DNA from: 2-01-FULL-49-17 sp035549275
GTDB taxonomy: Bacteria > Patescibacteriota > Minisyncoccia > 2-02-FULL-40-12 > GWA2-44-9
Assembly (NCBI GenBank): GCA_035549275.1
Contig: DASZRH010000001.1
Coordinates: forward strand, 1 to 6,674
Length of the DNA stretch: 6,674 bases
Reading direction: 5' to 3'
Made by a program: the position numbers and the translations under genes. This document shows positions 1 through 5,485 of this stretch, in pieces (position 1 is the first letter of the stretch; every line of letters begins with the position of its first letter). The notes below the pieces were generated by a model, which was given only the letters and a program-made list of their open reading frames with translations, did no database searches and had not been told where the DNA came from.

Positions 1-1679
1 CGGGCTTCGTGGCGCTCAGTGCCGATAACATGGAGGCCGCCCGCTTCGCGGACGCGCCGAGCTTCCTCGGGATCAGCCGGATTACCGCCCAAAATGATGT
101 CCACGCCGCGGCCTGCGATGTTGGTGGCGATCGTTACCGCGCCCAGGCGTCCCGCCTGGGCGATAATTTCGGCTTCCCGTTCGTGGTTTTTGGCGTTTAA
201 AACGGTATGCTGAATTCCCTCGCGCTGGAGCAGCAGCGACAGATATTCGTTGCGCTCGATGGAAACCGTACCGACCAGCACCGGCTGGCCGTTTTTGTTG
301 CGACCGGCAATTTCCGCGACGATGGCGCGGAATTTACCGGCTTCGTTCTTGTAGATTCTGTCGGGCAAATCGGCGCGAATAGCCGGCTTGTTGGTCGGAA
401 TCGTAACGACGTCCAGATTATACACCTTGTGGAATTCCTCCGCCGACGTTTGGCCTGTTCCCGTCATGCCGGCGAGCTTGCCATACAAACGGAAGTAGTT
501 TTGAAATGTAATCGTGGCGAGTGTCTTGGATTCTTTTTGGATTTTGACGCCTTCTTTGGCTTCGACGGCTTGATGCAAGCCTTCCGACCAGCGGCGGCCG
601 GGCATCAAGCGGCCCGTAAATTCGTCTACGATTACAATCTCGCCGTCTTTGACGACATACTGCTGGTCTCGTTTCTGAAGAACCTGGGCTTTTAACGCCT
701 GCTCGAGATGATGAACATATTTCATTCCGCCCTCGTCATAGATATTCTGCATGCCGAGCATTTTTTCAACTTTTTCGATTCCTGGTTCGGTGATGGAAAT
801 ATTTTTTTCTTTGATGTCGACAGTGTAGTCCTCGCCTTCGGTTAATTTCGGCACGATCCGGGCGAAGGTCTGGTACAATTCGCCGGAATCTTCGTCGGGC
901 GCAGAAATAATGAGCGGCGTGCGGGCTTCGTCGATGAGAATAGAGTCGACTTCGTCGACGATTGCAAATGCATGGCCGCCGGCGTCGGGGGCGCGCTGGA
1001 CCATCTGTTCGGGTGCATAGGACATGTTGTCGCGGAGATAATCGAAACCGTATTCGTTGTTGACGCCGTAGGTAATGTCGGCGGCATAGGCCTCGCGGCG
1101 ATGAACCGGTCGCAGGAACTCATGCACGACTTTGAAACTACCTTCCGTATCGCGTTCGGTATCCTCTGATTTGCTGGTGTGCGATTCGTCGTAGCGATAG
1201 CTGGCTTCGTGATTGATGGCACCGATGGTCAGGCCGAGCGCGTTATATATCTGCCCCATCCAGGTTGCGTCGCGGCGAGCCAAATAGTCATTGACAGTAA
1301 CAACGTGTACGCCGCGGCCGACCAACGCGTTCAAATACGCGGGGAGCGTGGCGACAAGCGTTTTGCCTTCGCCGGTGCGCATTTCCGCAATTTTGCCTTT
1401 GTGGAGAACGATGCCGCCGATGAGCTGAACGTCATAGTGGCGCTGGCCGAGCGTGCGCTTGGCCGCTTCGCGGACGGCTGCAAACGCTTCGGGCAAAAGG
1501 TCATCAAGCGACTCGCCTTCGGCGAGTCGCTTGCGGAATTCTTCGGTTTTAGATTTTAATTCTTCACGCGAAAGCTTCTCGAATTTCGGTTCGAGATCAT
1601 TAATCTTTTGGATCGTGGGCTGAAGCGATTTGATATATCGGTCGTTGGCCGAACCAAATAATCCAGCTAAAAACGCCAT
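1..1679 (-). CDS. secA: Protein translocase ATPase SecA, N-terminal 559 residues (cut by window edge)
   Basis: SecA is the ATP-driven motor that pushes unfolded preproteins through SecYEG at the inner face of the membrane. The reading frame is open from the ATG at 1679 to the left edge. Visible in order: Q-motif-like QLIGG (85-89), Walker A TGEGKT (102-107), TVNDYLARRDA (128-138), DITYGVNNEYGFDYLRDN (201-218), Walker B DEVD (242-245), the preprotein cross-linking region (about 255-395) with IVDEFTGRLMPGR (350-362), AGMTGTG (403-409), IATNIAGRGVDIILGG (517-532) and HVIGTERHE (550-558). The rest of NBD2, the scaffold and the C-terminal zinc/linker region lie outside. Compared with E. coli SecA, Walker B sits about 33 residues later because of a charged insertion at roughly 157-192. 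There is no clear Shine-Dalgarno before the ATG. It lies 39 bp downstream of hpf and is probably cotranscribed. Two perfect hairpins lie in its coding sequence. Identity is certain. Confidence 0.98.
   Translation of the reverse strand, partial: MAFLAGLFGSANDRYIKSLQPTIQKINDLEPKFEKLSREELKSKTEEFRKRLAEGESLDDLLPEAFAAVREAAKRTLGQRHYDVQLIGGIVLHKGKIAEMRTGEGKTLVATLPAYLNALVGRGVHVVTVNDYLARRDATWMGQIYNALGLTIGAINHEASYRYDESHTSKSEDTERDTEGSFKVVHEFLRPVHRREAYAADITYGVNNEYGFDYLRDNMSYAPEQMVQRAPDAGGHAFAIVDEVDSILIDEARTPLIISAPDEDSGELYQTFARIVPKLTEGEDYTVDIKEKNISITEPGIEKVEKMLGMQNIYDEGGMKYVHHLEQALKAQVLQKRDQQYVVKDGEIVIVDEFTGRLMPGRRWSEGLHQAVEAKEGVKIQKESKTLATITFQNYFRLYGKLAGMTGTGQTSAEEFHKVYNLDVVTIPTNKPAIRADLPDRIYKNEAGKFRAIVAEIAGRNKNGQPVLVGTVSIERNEYLSLLLQREGIQHTVLNAKNHEREAEIIAQAGRLGAVTIATNIAGRGVDIILGGNPADPEEARRVREAGGLHVIGTERHEA
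140..162. repeat. Perfect 10-bp inverted repeat, 3-nt loop, inside secA
   Basis: Arms 140-149 (cgcccaggcg) and 153-162 pair perfectly around loop tcc. On the coding strand the loop is exactly the glycine codon GGA for residue 510, so the two arms are read as reverse-complement codons around one central codon, within AQAGRLGAV. It is a member of the window-wide family of 3-nt-loop palindromes. Confidence 0.85.
1505..1533. repeat. Perfect 13-bp inverted repeat, 3-nt loop, inside secA
   Basis: Arms 1505-1517 (caagcgactcgcc) and 1521-1533 pair without mismatch around loop ttc. On the secA coding strand the loop is the codon GAA (Glu54), closed by C-G, giving a C(GAA)G triloop, a type known to be unusually stable in DNA. 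It lies in the N-terminal KRLAEGESLDD segment and is in codon phase. Confidence 0.9.
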
Positions 1680-1718
1680 AGTTTGCTTACTCTAGCACAA
1701 TTTTCGATGAAAAACCAG

Positions 1719-2033
1719 CTAGCGCCGGGCCGCAAGCTTCTTGTCTTTAAACTTTTTGATTTGGGCTTGCAGCTCGTCGCGAACGGCTGTAATTGCGGTA
1801 TGGAGATCGGCATCCTGGGCCTGGGCCCGAAGCAAGTTCCTGCCCAGTTTGAGGTTCCCTTCAGCGTAGAAAATATCGCCGGAGCGATGATGGCTGGAAG
1901 GCTTGGAAATTTCAACCCGGACAGCAGGTTTCTCGGTCGGCAGATACTTCTCCAGCGCGCCTATCTTGGATTCGATGAATTCCCGCAACGCGGCATTTAA
2001 TTCAATGTGTTTGGAAAAAATATCGATCTTCAT
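1719..2033 (-). CDS. hpf: Ribosome hibernation promoting factor, short form (HPF/RaiA family)
   Basis: A 104-residue protein of the S30AE/HPF family, which binds the 30S decoding region and parks ribosomes in stationary phase or stress. Seen: the typical N-terminus MKIDIFSKHIELNAALREFI, a following helix with IGALEKYLP, the strand AVRVEISKP, then YAEGNLKLGRN and a basic C-terminal helix ending KKFKDKKLAARR. The length matches short HPF; the C-terminal dimerisation domain of long HPF is absent, so 100S formation would need a separate factor if it occurs. The ATG at 2033 fits the family start. No Shine-Dalgarno is visible and a -10-like TACAAT lies 15 nt upstream, so the leader may be very short. 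It is followed after 39 bp by secA in the same direction, as hpf (yvyD) precedes secA in Bacillus. Identity is firm. Confidence 0.93.
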   Translation of the reverse strand: MKIDIFSKHIELNAALREFIESKIGALEKYLPTEKPAVRVEISKPSSHHRSGDIFYAEGNLKLGRNLLRAQAQDADLHTAITAVRDELQAQIKKFKDKKLAARR

Positions 2034-2048
2034 GGGTGTTTTTGTTTT

Positions 2049-2054
2049 ATTGTA
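2049..2054 (-). promoter_or_regulatory. Candidate -10 element for hpf-secA
   Basis: On the minus strand TACAAT lies 15 nt before the hpf ATG, just after the hairpin that separates hpf from the upstream microgene. No convincing -35 hexamer is visible at 16-18 bp; TGTTCT and CTGTTC are the best available. If used, the 5' leader would be only about 8-9 nt. Confidence 0.35.
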
Positions 2055-2074
2055 CCCTATTGAATACGAAAGAA

Positions 2075-2101
2075 CAGCCCCGGCCGCAACGGCCGGGGCT
2101 G
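2075..2101 (-). terminator. Probable intrinsic terminator after the lysine-rich microgene
   Basis: A perfect 12-bp GC-rich stem (2075-2086 cagccccggccg with 2090-2101) with loop caa. On the minus strand it begins 6 nt after the microgene's TAG and is followed by TTCTTTCGTATT, a modest U-rich tail, so it should terminate that transcript before hpf. On the plus strand no U-tract follows. It also has the same 3-nt-loop architecture as the hairpins inside genes here. Confidence 0.65.
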
Positions 2102-2107
2102 GAAGCG

Positions 2108-2188
2108 CTAACGCTTTCTCTTTTTGGTCTTCTTCTTTGCAGACTTCTTCTTTTTCACGACTTTCTTCTTCATCTTCTTCTTTGCCAT
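2108..2188 (-). CDS. Lysine-rich 26-residue microprotein (unrecognised)
   Basis: An ATG at 2188 opens a 26-codon frame closed by TAG at 2108-2110. It begins MAKKKMKKK and ends KKRKR; 16 of 26 residues are Lys and 2 are Arg, with no acidic residue, so it should bind nucleic acid or ribosomes. It resembles very short Lys-rich proteins such as histone H1-like tails or tiny ribosome-associated proteins in composition only; I do not recognise a family. Support for a real gene: the second codon GCA and start MAKKK are typical of small ribosomal-type proteins, both AAG and AAA are used with GTC/GTG, TCT and ACC breaking the run, and a strong hairpin follows the stop by 6 nt. Against: no Shine-Dalgarno is visible, and low-complexity AAG runs can be open by chance. 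It precedes hpf and secA on the same strand. Confidence 0.55.
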   Translation of the reverse strand: MAKKKMKKKVVKKKKSAKKKTKKRKR

Positions 2189-2391
2189 GAGAGAGCGGTT
2201 CGAGAGAAGAAAAATTATTTTGAATAATTTTTTCTTTCGTTCCGGTTATTGTTTAGTTCGCGACGACAGTTCGACAAGTCTGCCGCGATCGTGCACCGAA
2301 GTGCCGTATCTGTTTTTATTTTAAAGAAATCAAAAACGATTTTCTATAAAAAGAGTGGATAACTTTCCCAATAATTTTTTCTGCGAAAAAA
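2189..2391. other. AT-rich intergenic gap with two hairpins
   Basis: It lies between the metallopeptidase end and the microgene start, both on the minus strand. I see no further gene. It holds two related AT-rich hairpins (2210-2232 and the left part of 2364-2402). A minus-strand TTGTCG near 2265-2270 followed by A/T-rich sequence could be a weak promoter for the microgene, but no good -10 is spaced from it. Confidence 0.5.
2210..2232. repeat. Perfect 10-bp AT-rich inverted repeat, 3-nt loop
   Basis: Arms 2210-2219 (aaaaattatt) and 2223-2232 pair around loop ttg, 22 bp upstream of the microgene ATG. The segment aataattttttct (2223-2235) recurs exactly at 2370-2382 inside the larger hairpin by the metallopeptidase stop. 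T-runs follow on both strands, so weak termination or a leader structure is possible. Confidence 0.6.
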
Positions 2392-2402
2392 TTATTGGGA
2401 AA
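2364..2402. terminator. 18-bp perfect hairpin over the metallopeptidase stop codon; possible terminator
   Basis: Arms 2364-2381 (tttcccaataattttttc) and 2385-2402 pair perfectly around loop tgc. On the minus strand the last sense codons (ATT TCC CAA) and the TAA stop of the metallopeptidase form the first arm, and the loop is GCA closed by C-G. No U-tract follows immediately; the next minus-strand bases are GTTATCCACTCTTTTT. So it may be a terminator, an mRNA 3'-end stabiliser, or another member of the palindrome family. Confidence 0.6.
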
Positions 2403-4056
2403 TGTCGGCGCCGGTTTTGTAAAAATTCAATTCCGAATCGTTGATGGTGAAGATCGCGTTCCAATCACGGCCGGAATTCGTAAACTGCTGGGCGGTGATG
2501 TTGAGCCAATGCTTGGTCCCGTCCGGCCAGACGGCGTAGACTTTTTTGTCGTCCGCCGCGCGGACATAATTGGACACCGGATAACCATCAAACGTGTCCT
2601 GTGAGACAATCACGACTTCAGACACACTACGGCCATAGAGTTGGAGCAAGCCGGGATTCATATATCGTTTGTAATTGCCGGTAATGACATACACGTCGGA
2701 CGACCCTTGGCGACTGATAAGCGTCCCGTCGGTAATCGGTTGGATCGGAGTTGGCGATTCGGTCGTAAAACTAACATTCAACAGCATGGATGCATCTGTT
2801 TCCTTATCGGAAAAGCCCGCCGTCTTTGAAATATTGATGGGAACAAATGTAATCTGGCGGACACCAGTGAGATCAATAATCGCCGGATTAGTGAGAAGAC
2901 GCACTGCGCCCGTGTTATCGAGATAACCGACAGCAAACCGGGGATCATCCCAGCTCACGGACAGGTGCTGGTCGGCGGGAATGCCGGCAGGAAGCAGAAC
3001 CGGATCCCATTCCATCGCCCAAGGCTTGGCTGTCACAGAAATACTGGCTGTAGAAGGATAATTCATAAACAGAAAACTGTCCGAGCCGAGCGAGATGGCG
3101 CGAAGCTCGGGGCGCGTGTAGCCGTAGCGCTGGTCGGGGCTGGTCGTATTTTTGATGTTCGCTGCGACCCAATCAAAGAATACGTCTTTGAATTGCTCGG
3201 CGTAGCCGTGAGCCCGCAGGTAGGCATTGATCGAATCAATGCCTACCTGCGGGCTGTGCAGCGTCTCCTGCAAAATTCCCACGCCGTAATGCTCAACGAG
3301 ATACTCACCGAACAGCGTAACAATCGAATAATCAACCGACGTATTCGGCCACTCAGTGAGACTGTCATGCGGGTTGGTGATAAAGGTGTTCAAGAGGCGG
3401 CGGATGTCGGAAGTCATGAACACATCGTTGTAACCGGCAGCGGTAATCGAGTACTGCGAACGCAATTCATTGAGCCACACGTCTTCCGACACATGATTGA
3501 GCAGTTCTTTTTGATTGAAAGAAATCAAGTGCTGAAATTCATGGGCTAAAAATGACTTGATTTGGTCGGTGCCGACCGAGTCAACCGTAACCGTGATCAT
3601 CTCCCGCTGATTGGATTTGGGCGCCGTCGAGCGCGGGTATTCATTTACCGAATCAAAATAGCCGCCGGTAGTAGAACCGAGCCGCTCCATCAAAATCGTC
3701 ACTCGAGAATCATTGTCGATCCCCGGATTGGGCTCCGAACCCCACAGGGCCGTATCTTTGGGATAGATATTGGTATCAAATTCCCGGGCTGTATCAACAA
3801 TCGATTGGCCGATCGCCGCGGCATCGGCCGGCGAGAGCGCTTGGCGATAGGTATCATCCAAATACCAGTAGGCATGTTCGCTGACGTAGACGAGCGTGGC
3901 AGGGACGCTGGAACGATGAGCGGCATCATAACTTGAATCGGTAAAAAACGTATGCTGTTCGCCGACCGTATCCGCCGATGCGTGGATCGAAAAACCGAAT
4001 GCAGCGCAAAAAATAACCGCGGCAACAGCCATTCGACGATAGTATCTGATATGCAT
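2392..4056 (-). CDS. Secreted HEFQH zinc metallopeptidase (M30/hyicolysin-like) with C-terminal repeats
   Basis: A 554-residue exported protein. The signal peptide has an RYYRR n-region, a hydrophobic core AVAAVIFCAAFGF (10-22) and an ASA|D cleavage site at 28/29; F before C17 rules out a lipobox. The catalytic signature is AHEFQH (171-176) followed by WLNE (194-197), fitting a gluzincin with His172, Glu173, His176 and probable third ligand Glu197, as in peptidase family M30 (hyicolysin). Residues about 280-300 (YAEQFKDVFFDWVAAN) look like the end of the catalytic domain; a beta-rich middle follows. The C-terminus has two repeats, starting DVYVITGNYKRY (454-465) and KVYAVWPDGTKHW (505-517), resembling repeats I recall from CPR surface proteins. 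ATG at 4056 gives a full signal peptide; Met9 is an alternative. It is divergent from the sugar transferase. The substrate is unknown. A 45-nt palindrome lies in codons 268-282. Confidence 0.8.
   Translation of the reverse strand: MHIRYYRRMAVAAVIFCAAFGFSIHASADTVGEQHTFFTDSSYDAAHRSSVPATLVYVSEHAYWYLDDTYRQALSPADAAAIGQSIVDTAREFDTNIYPKDTALWGSEPNPGIDNDSRVTILMERLGSTTGGYFDSVNEYPRSTAPKSNQREMITVTVDSVGTDQIKSFLAHEFQHLISFNQKELLNHVSEDVWLNELRSQYSITAAGYNDVFMTSDIRRLLNTFITNPHDSLTEWPNTSVDYSIVTLFGEYLVEHYGVGILQETLHSPQVGIDSINAYLRAHGYAEQFKDVFFDWVAANIKNTTSPDQRYGYTRPELRAISLGSDSFLFMNYPSTASISVTAKPWAMEWDPVLLPAGIPADQHLSVSWDDPRFAVGYLDNTGAVRLLTNPAIIDLTGVRQITFVPINISKTAGFSDKETDASMLLNVSFTTESPTPIQPITDGTLISRQGSSDVYVITGNYKRYMNPGLLQLYGRSVSEVVIVSQDTFDGYPVSNYVRAADDKKVYAVWPDGTKHWLNITAQQFTNSGRDWNAIFTINDSELNFYKTGADISQ
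3211..3255. repeat. Perfect 21-bp inverted repeat, 3-nt loop, in codon phase inside the metallopeptidase gene
   Basis: Arms 3211-3231 and 3235-3255 pair with no mismatch around loop cga; the outer part of the left arm is agcccgcaggtaggcattga. The 45 nt are exactly codons 268-282 (SPQVGIDSINAYLRA): seven codons, one loop codon (Ser275, TCG), then the reverse complements of the same seven codons. It is the longest hairpin in the window. Confidence 0.95.
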
Positions 4057-4070
4057 ATACTGTCAGTATA
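4056..4070 (-). promoter_or_regulatory. Candidate -10 and operator-like palindrome at the metallopeptidase start
   Basis: The plus-strand sequence tatactg-t-cagtata is a perfect 7-bp dyad overlapping the first base of the metallopeptidase ATG. Its minus-strand right half contains TATACT (4070-4065), a good -10, 8 nt from the start codon. The -35 region is poor (TTTATA at 17 bp). If the -10 is real, the mRNA is almost leaderless from Met1. A regulator on the dyad would block the promoter; no regulator can be named. Confidence 0.4.
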
Positions 4071-4105
4071 CGGGAATCCCCGCGGAATATAAAACTTTCG
4101 ACATC

Positions 4106-4133
4106 TTGAAATATGTATAAAATCTGGTATAAT
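4106..4133 (+). promoter_or_regulatory. Promoter of the sugar-1-phosphate transferase gene
   Basis: TTGAAA (4106-4111), a 16-bp spacer, then TATAAT (4128-4133) preceded by TGG, giving an extended -10. Expected transcription start is near 4140, only about 5 nt before the ATG at 4145. AGGA (4135-4138) lies 6 nt from the ATG at a good ribosome-binding distance, but a start near 4140 would leave it out. A second TATAAA at 4116-4121 has a weaker upstream partner but would give a leader that includes AGGA. Confidence 0.6.
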
Positions 4134-4144
4134 TAGGAAAACAA

Positions 4145-5455
4145 ATGCGGAAATTTACTCTGTTCATCCTTGACGCCGGATTGCTGTACCTCTCGCTCTT
4201 GGCGATGCTGGTAATCCGTTACGGCTTCAACATCTCCGAGGCCTACGCGATTCACCTAGCGCCGTTTCTCATTATTTTCGGATTCTGGCTGCTGGTATTC
4301 TACATCGCTGGCCTCTACGACGTCCGCACATTCCGAAACAATATATATTTTTACAGCACATTTCTGCAAGCAGTCGGAATTGCGACGCTCGTCTCCATCG
4401 GATTCTTCTACGTTATTCCCCTCTTCGGCATTACACCCAAAACCAATCTTGCCATCTTTGCCGCCGCGTTTACCCTTCTGGATATCGCCGGTCGTTCGTT
4501 GTTTAACGGCATTGTAGAAACGCGGCTCAAAAAACCGACCCTGATCATCGGTTCCAATGAATTGGCCCGGGAAACGGCGGATTTACTTTGCAAAAATCCT
4601 CAACTCGGTTATGAACTCGTTGCAGTCATCGACCCGGCCCAGAGCGACCATTTTGAGCGCGAAATCCGCGACAAACGAATTAATACCGTTGTCGTCAGTC
4701 CGGAGAGCTACCAAATTCCCCACCTGATCGATGTATTTTATAAGACGCTCGGGATGCAGATTGCTTTCTATAACTTAGCCACGTTCTATGAACGCGTCTT
4801 CGGACGCGTGCCGGTGGCCGGCATTACCCAAGTCTGGTTTTTGGAAAATATGACTCGAGCCAACAGCCGATTTTTTGAAAGCTTTAAACGCCTGGGCGAT
4901 ATCATTTTCGGCTTGGTGTTCGGCGCCGTATCCCTGCCGATCTGCGGCATTGTCGCGCTCCTGGTTCGCTTCACTTCCGAAGGACCGATCTTTTATACTC
5001 AAACCCGCATCGGCCGGCTTGGGAAGCCGTTCAAGATCGTGAAATTCCGGACGATGGTAAAAGATGCTGAAGCCCAGACCGGAGCGGTCTGGGCTTCAGC
5101 ATCCGACGCGCGCGTCACGCCGCTTGGCCGCTTTCTCCGCCGCACCCGCCTTGATGAACTGCCCCAGTTCTGGCTCGTTGTCAAAGGCGATATGTCCCTC
5201 GTCGGTCCGCGGGCCGAGCGACCGGAATTCCATTCGATTCTCAAAAAAGAAGTTCCTTTCTATGAGGAGCGCTACTTAATCAAACCCGGCTTGTCGGGCT
5301 GGGCCCAGATTAACTATTCCTACGGCTCTTCAATCCATGACGCAGCTCAAAAGCTCCAATACGATTTGTACTACATCAAAAACCGTTCGATTATTCTCGA
5401 TATCGGCATTATTCTGACAACCATCCGCATCGCTCTCGCCCAGGCGGGTAACTAA
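4145..5455 (+). CDS. Polyprenyl-phosphate sugar-1-phosphate transferase (WcaJ/ExoY family)
   Basis: A 436-residue membrane enzyme that transfers a sugar-1-phosphate from a UDP-sugar to undecaprenyl phosphate, the first step of lipid-linked surface glycan synthesis. The N-terminus has about four hydrophobic segments (5-25, 38-57, 70-91, 102-120), then a nucleotide-binding-fold-like region starting LIIGSNELARETADLL (133-148). The C-terminal bacterial sugar transferase domain starts at FKRLGDIIFG (247-256) with its membrane-inserted helix, then KIVKFRTM (297-304), catalytic Asp-Glu pair RLDELPQ (D337, E338), GDMSLVGPRAERP (348-360) and KPGLSGWAQI (380-389). It is slightly shorter than WcaJ (464) and looks complete. 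The sugar cannot be read from sequence. ATG at 4145 has AGGA 6 nt upstream. It converges on the O-antigen ligase-like gene, consistent with one glycan pathway. A 19-bp hairpin overlaps codons 307-320. Confidence 0.92.
   Translation: MRKFTLFILDAGLLYLSLLAMLVIRYGFNISEAYAIHLAPFLIIFGFWLLVFYIAGLYDVRTFRNNIYFYSTFLQAVGIATLVSIGFFYVIPLFGITPKTNLAIFAAAFTLLDIAGRSLFNGIVETRLKKPTLIIGSNELARETADLLCKNPQLGYELVAVIDPAQSDHFEREIRDKRINTVVVSPESYQIPHLIDVFYKTLGMQIAFYNLATFYERVFGRVPVAGITQVWFLENMTRANSRFFESFKRLGDIIFGLVFGAVSLPICGIVALLVRFTSEGPIFYTQTRIGRLGKPFKIVKFRTMVKDAEAQTGAVWASASDARVTPLGRFLRRTRLDELPQFWLVVKGDMSLVGPRAERPEFHSILKKEVPFYEERYLIKPGLSGWAQINYSYGSSIHDAAQKLQYDLYYIKNRSIILDIGIILTTIRIALAQAGN
5063..5103. repeat. Perfect 19-bp inverted repeat, 3-nt loop, inside the sugar transferase gene
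   Basis: Arms 5063-5081 (gatgctgaagcccagaccg) and 5085-5103 pair perfectly around loop gag. It encodes DAEAQTGAVWASAS, just after KFRTM. It is not in codon phase: the centre falls on a third codon position. The right arm covers the spot where the family usually reads WA(S/T)xNDPR; here it reads WASASDAR, so the right arm may be a copy of the left. Confidence 0.95.
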
Positions 5456-5485
5456 ATGCGCCGCTTCGCGGCGCATTTAGTTACC
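5447..5485. terminator. 18-bp perfect hairpin spanning both convergent stop codons
   Basis: Arms 5447-5464 (ggtaactaaatgcgccgc) and 5468-5485 pair perfectly around loop ttc. The left arm holds the TAA of the sugar transferase (5453-5455) and the right arm the TAA of the ligase-like gene (5481-5483), each preceded by its last sense codons. The minus-strand loop is GAA within GCGAAGC, an exceptionally stable DNA mini-hairpin. It is well placed as a bidirectional terminator, but neither strand has a U-tract after the stem. Confidence 0.65.

Noticed and set aside
43..49. Recurring GCGAAGC on the minus strand (43-49, 1465-1471, 5463-5469, 5513-5519)
   Set aside because: Mostly common Arg-Glu-Ala-type codon combinations; only the copy at 5463-5469 lies in a long stem.
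207..1559. Long plus-strand open frames opposite secA (for example 207-695 and 1179-1559)
   Set aside because: They are antisense to a fully convincing secA and have no recognisable protein features.
1577..1596. 7-bp inverted repeat with a 6-nt loop in secA (and caagctc/gagcttg near 5540-5564)
   Set aside because: Stem and loop sizes are within chance expectation and do not match the 3-nt-loop pattern.
1903..2324. Phe/Leu-rich plus-strand frames over the hpf start and gap
   Set aside because: The Phe runs are the complement of the AAG/AAA lysine codons of the minus-strand microgene; no start signal is seen.
2965..3936. Plus-strand open frames opposite the metallopeptidase (2965-3549, 3562-3936)
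   Set aside because: They are antisense shadows; the minus frame has a signal peptide, the HEFQH motif and coherent repeats.
4005..4010. Possible lipobox at Cys17 of the metallopeptidase
   Set aside because: The residue before Cys is Phe, not Gly/Ala/Ser, and a good ASA|D signal peptidase I site follows.
4792..4809. 7-bp stem with a TTCG tetraloop in the sugar transferase gene
   Set aside because: Short enough for chance in GC-rich coding sequence, and its loop is 4 nt, unlike the main family.
5105..5116. Loopless 12-bp palindrome gacgcgcgcgtc (also gcccagctgggc at 5586-5597)
   Set aside because: With no loop they cannot form a stable hairpin; a 12-bp palindrome needs only six matching pairs, so one or two are expected by chance.
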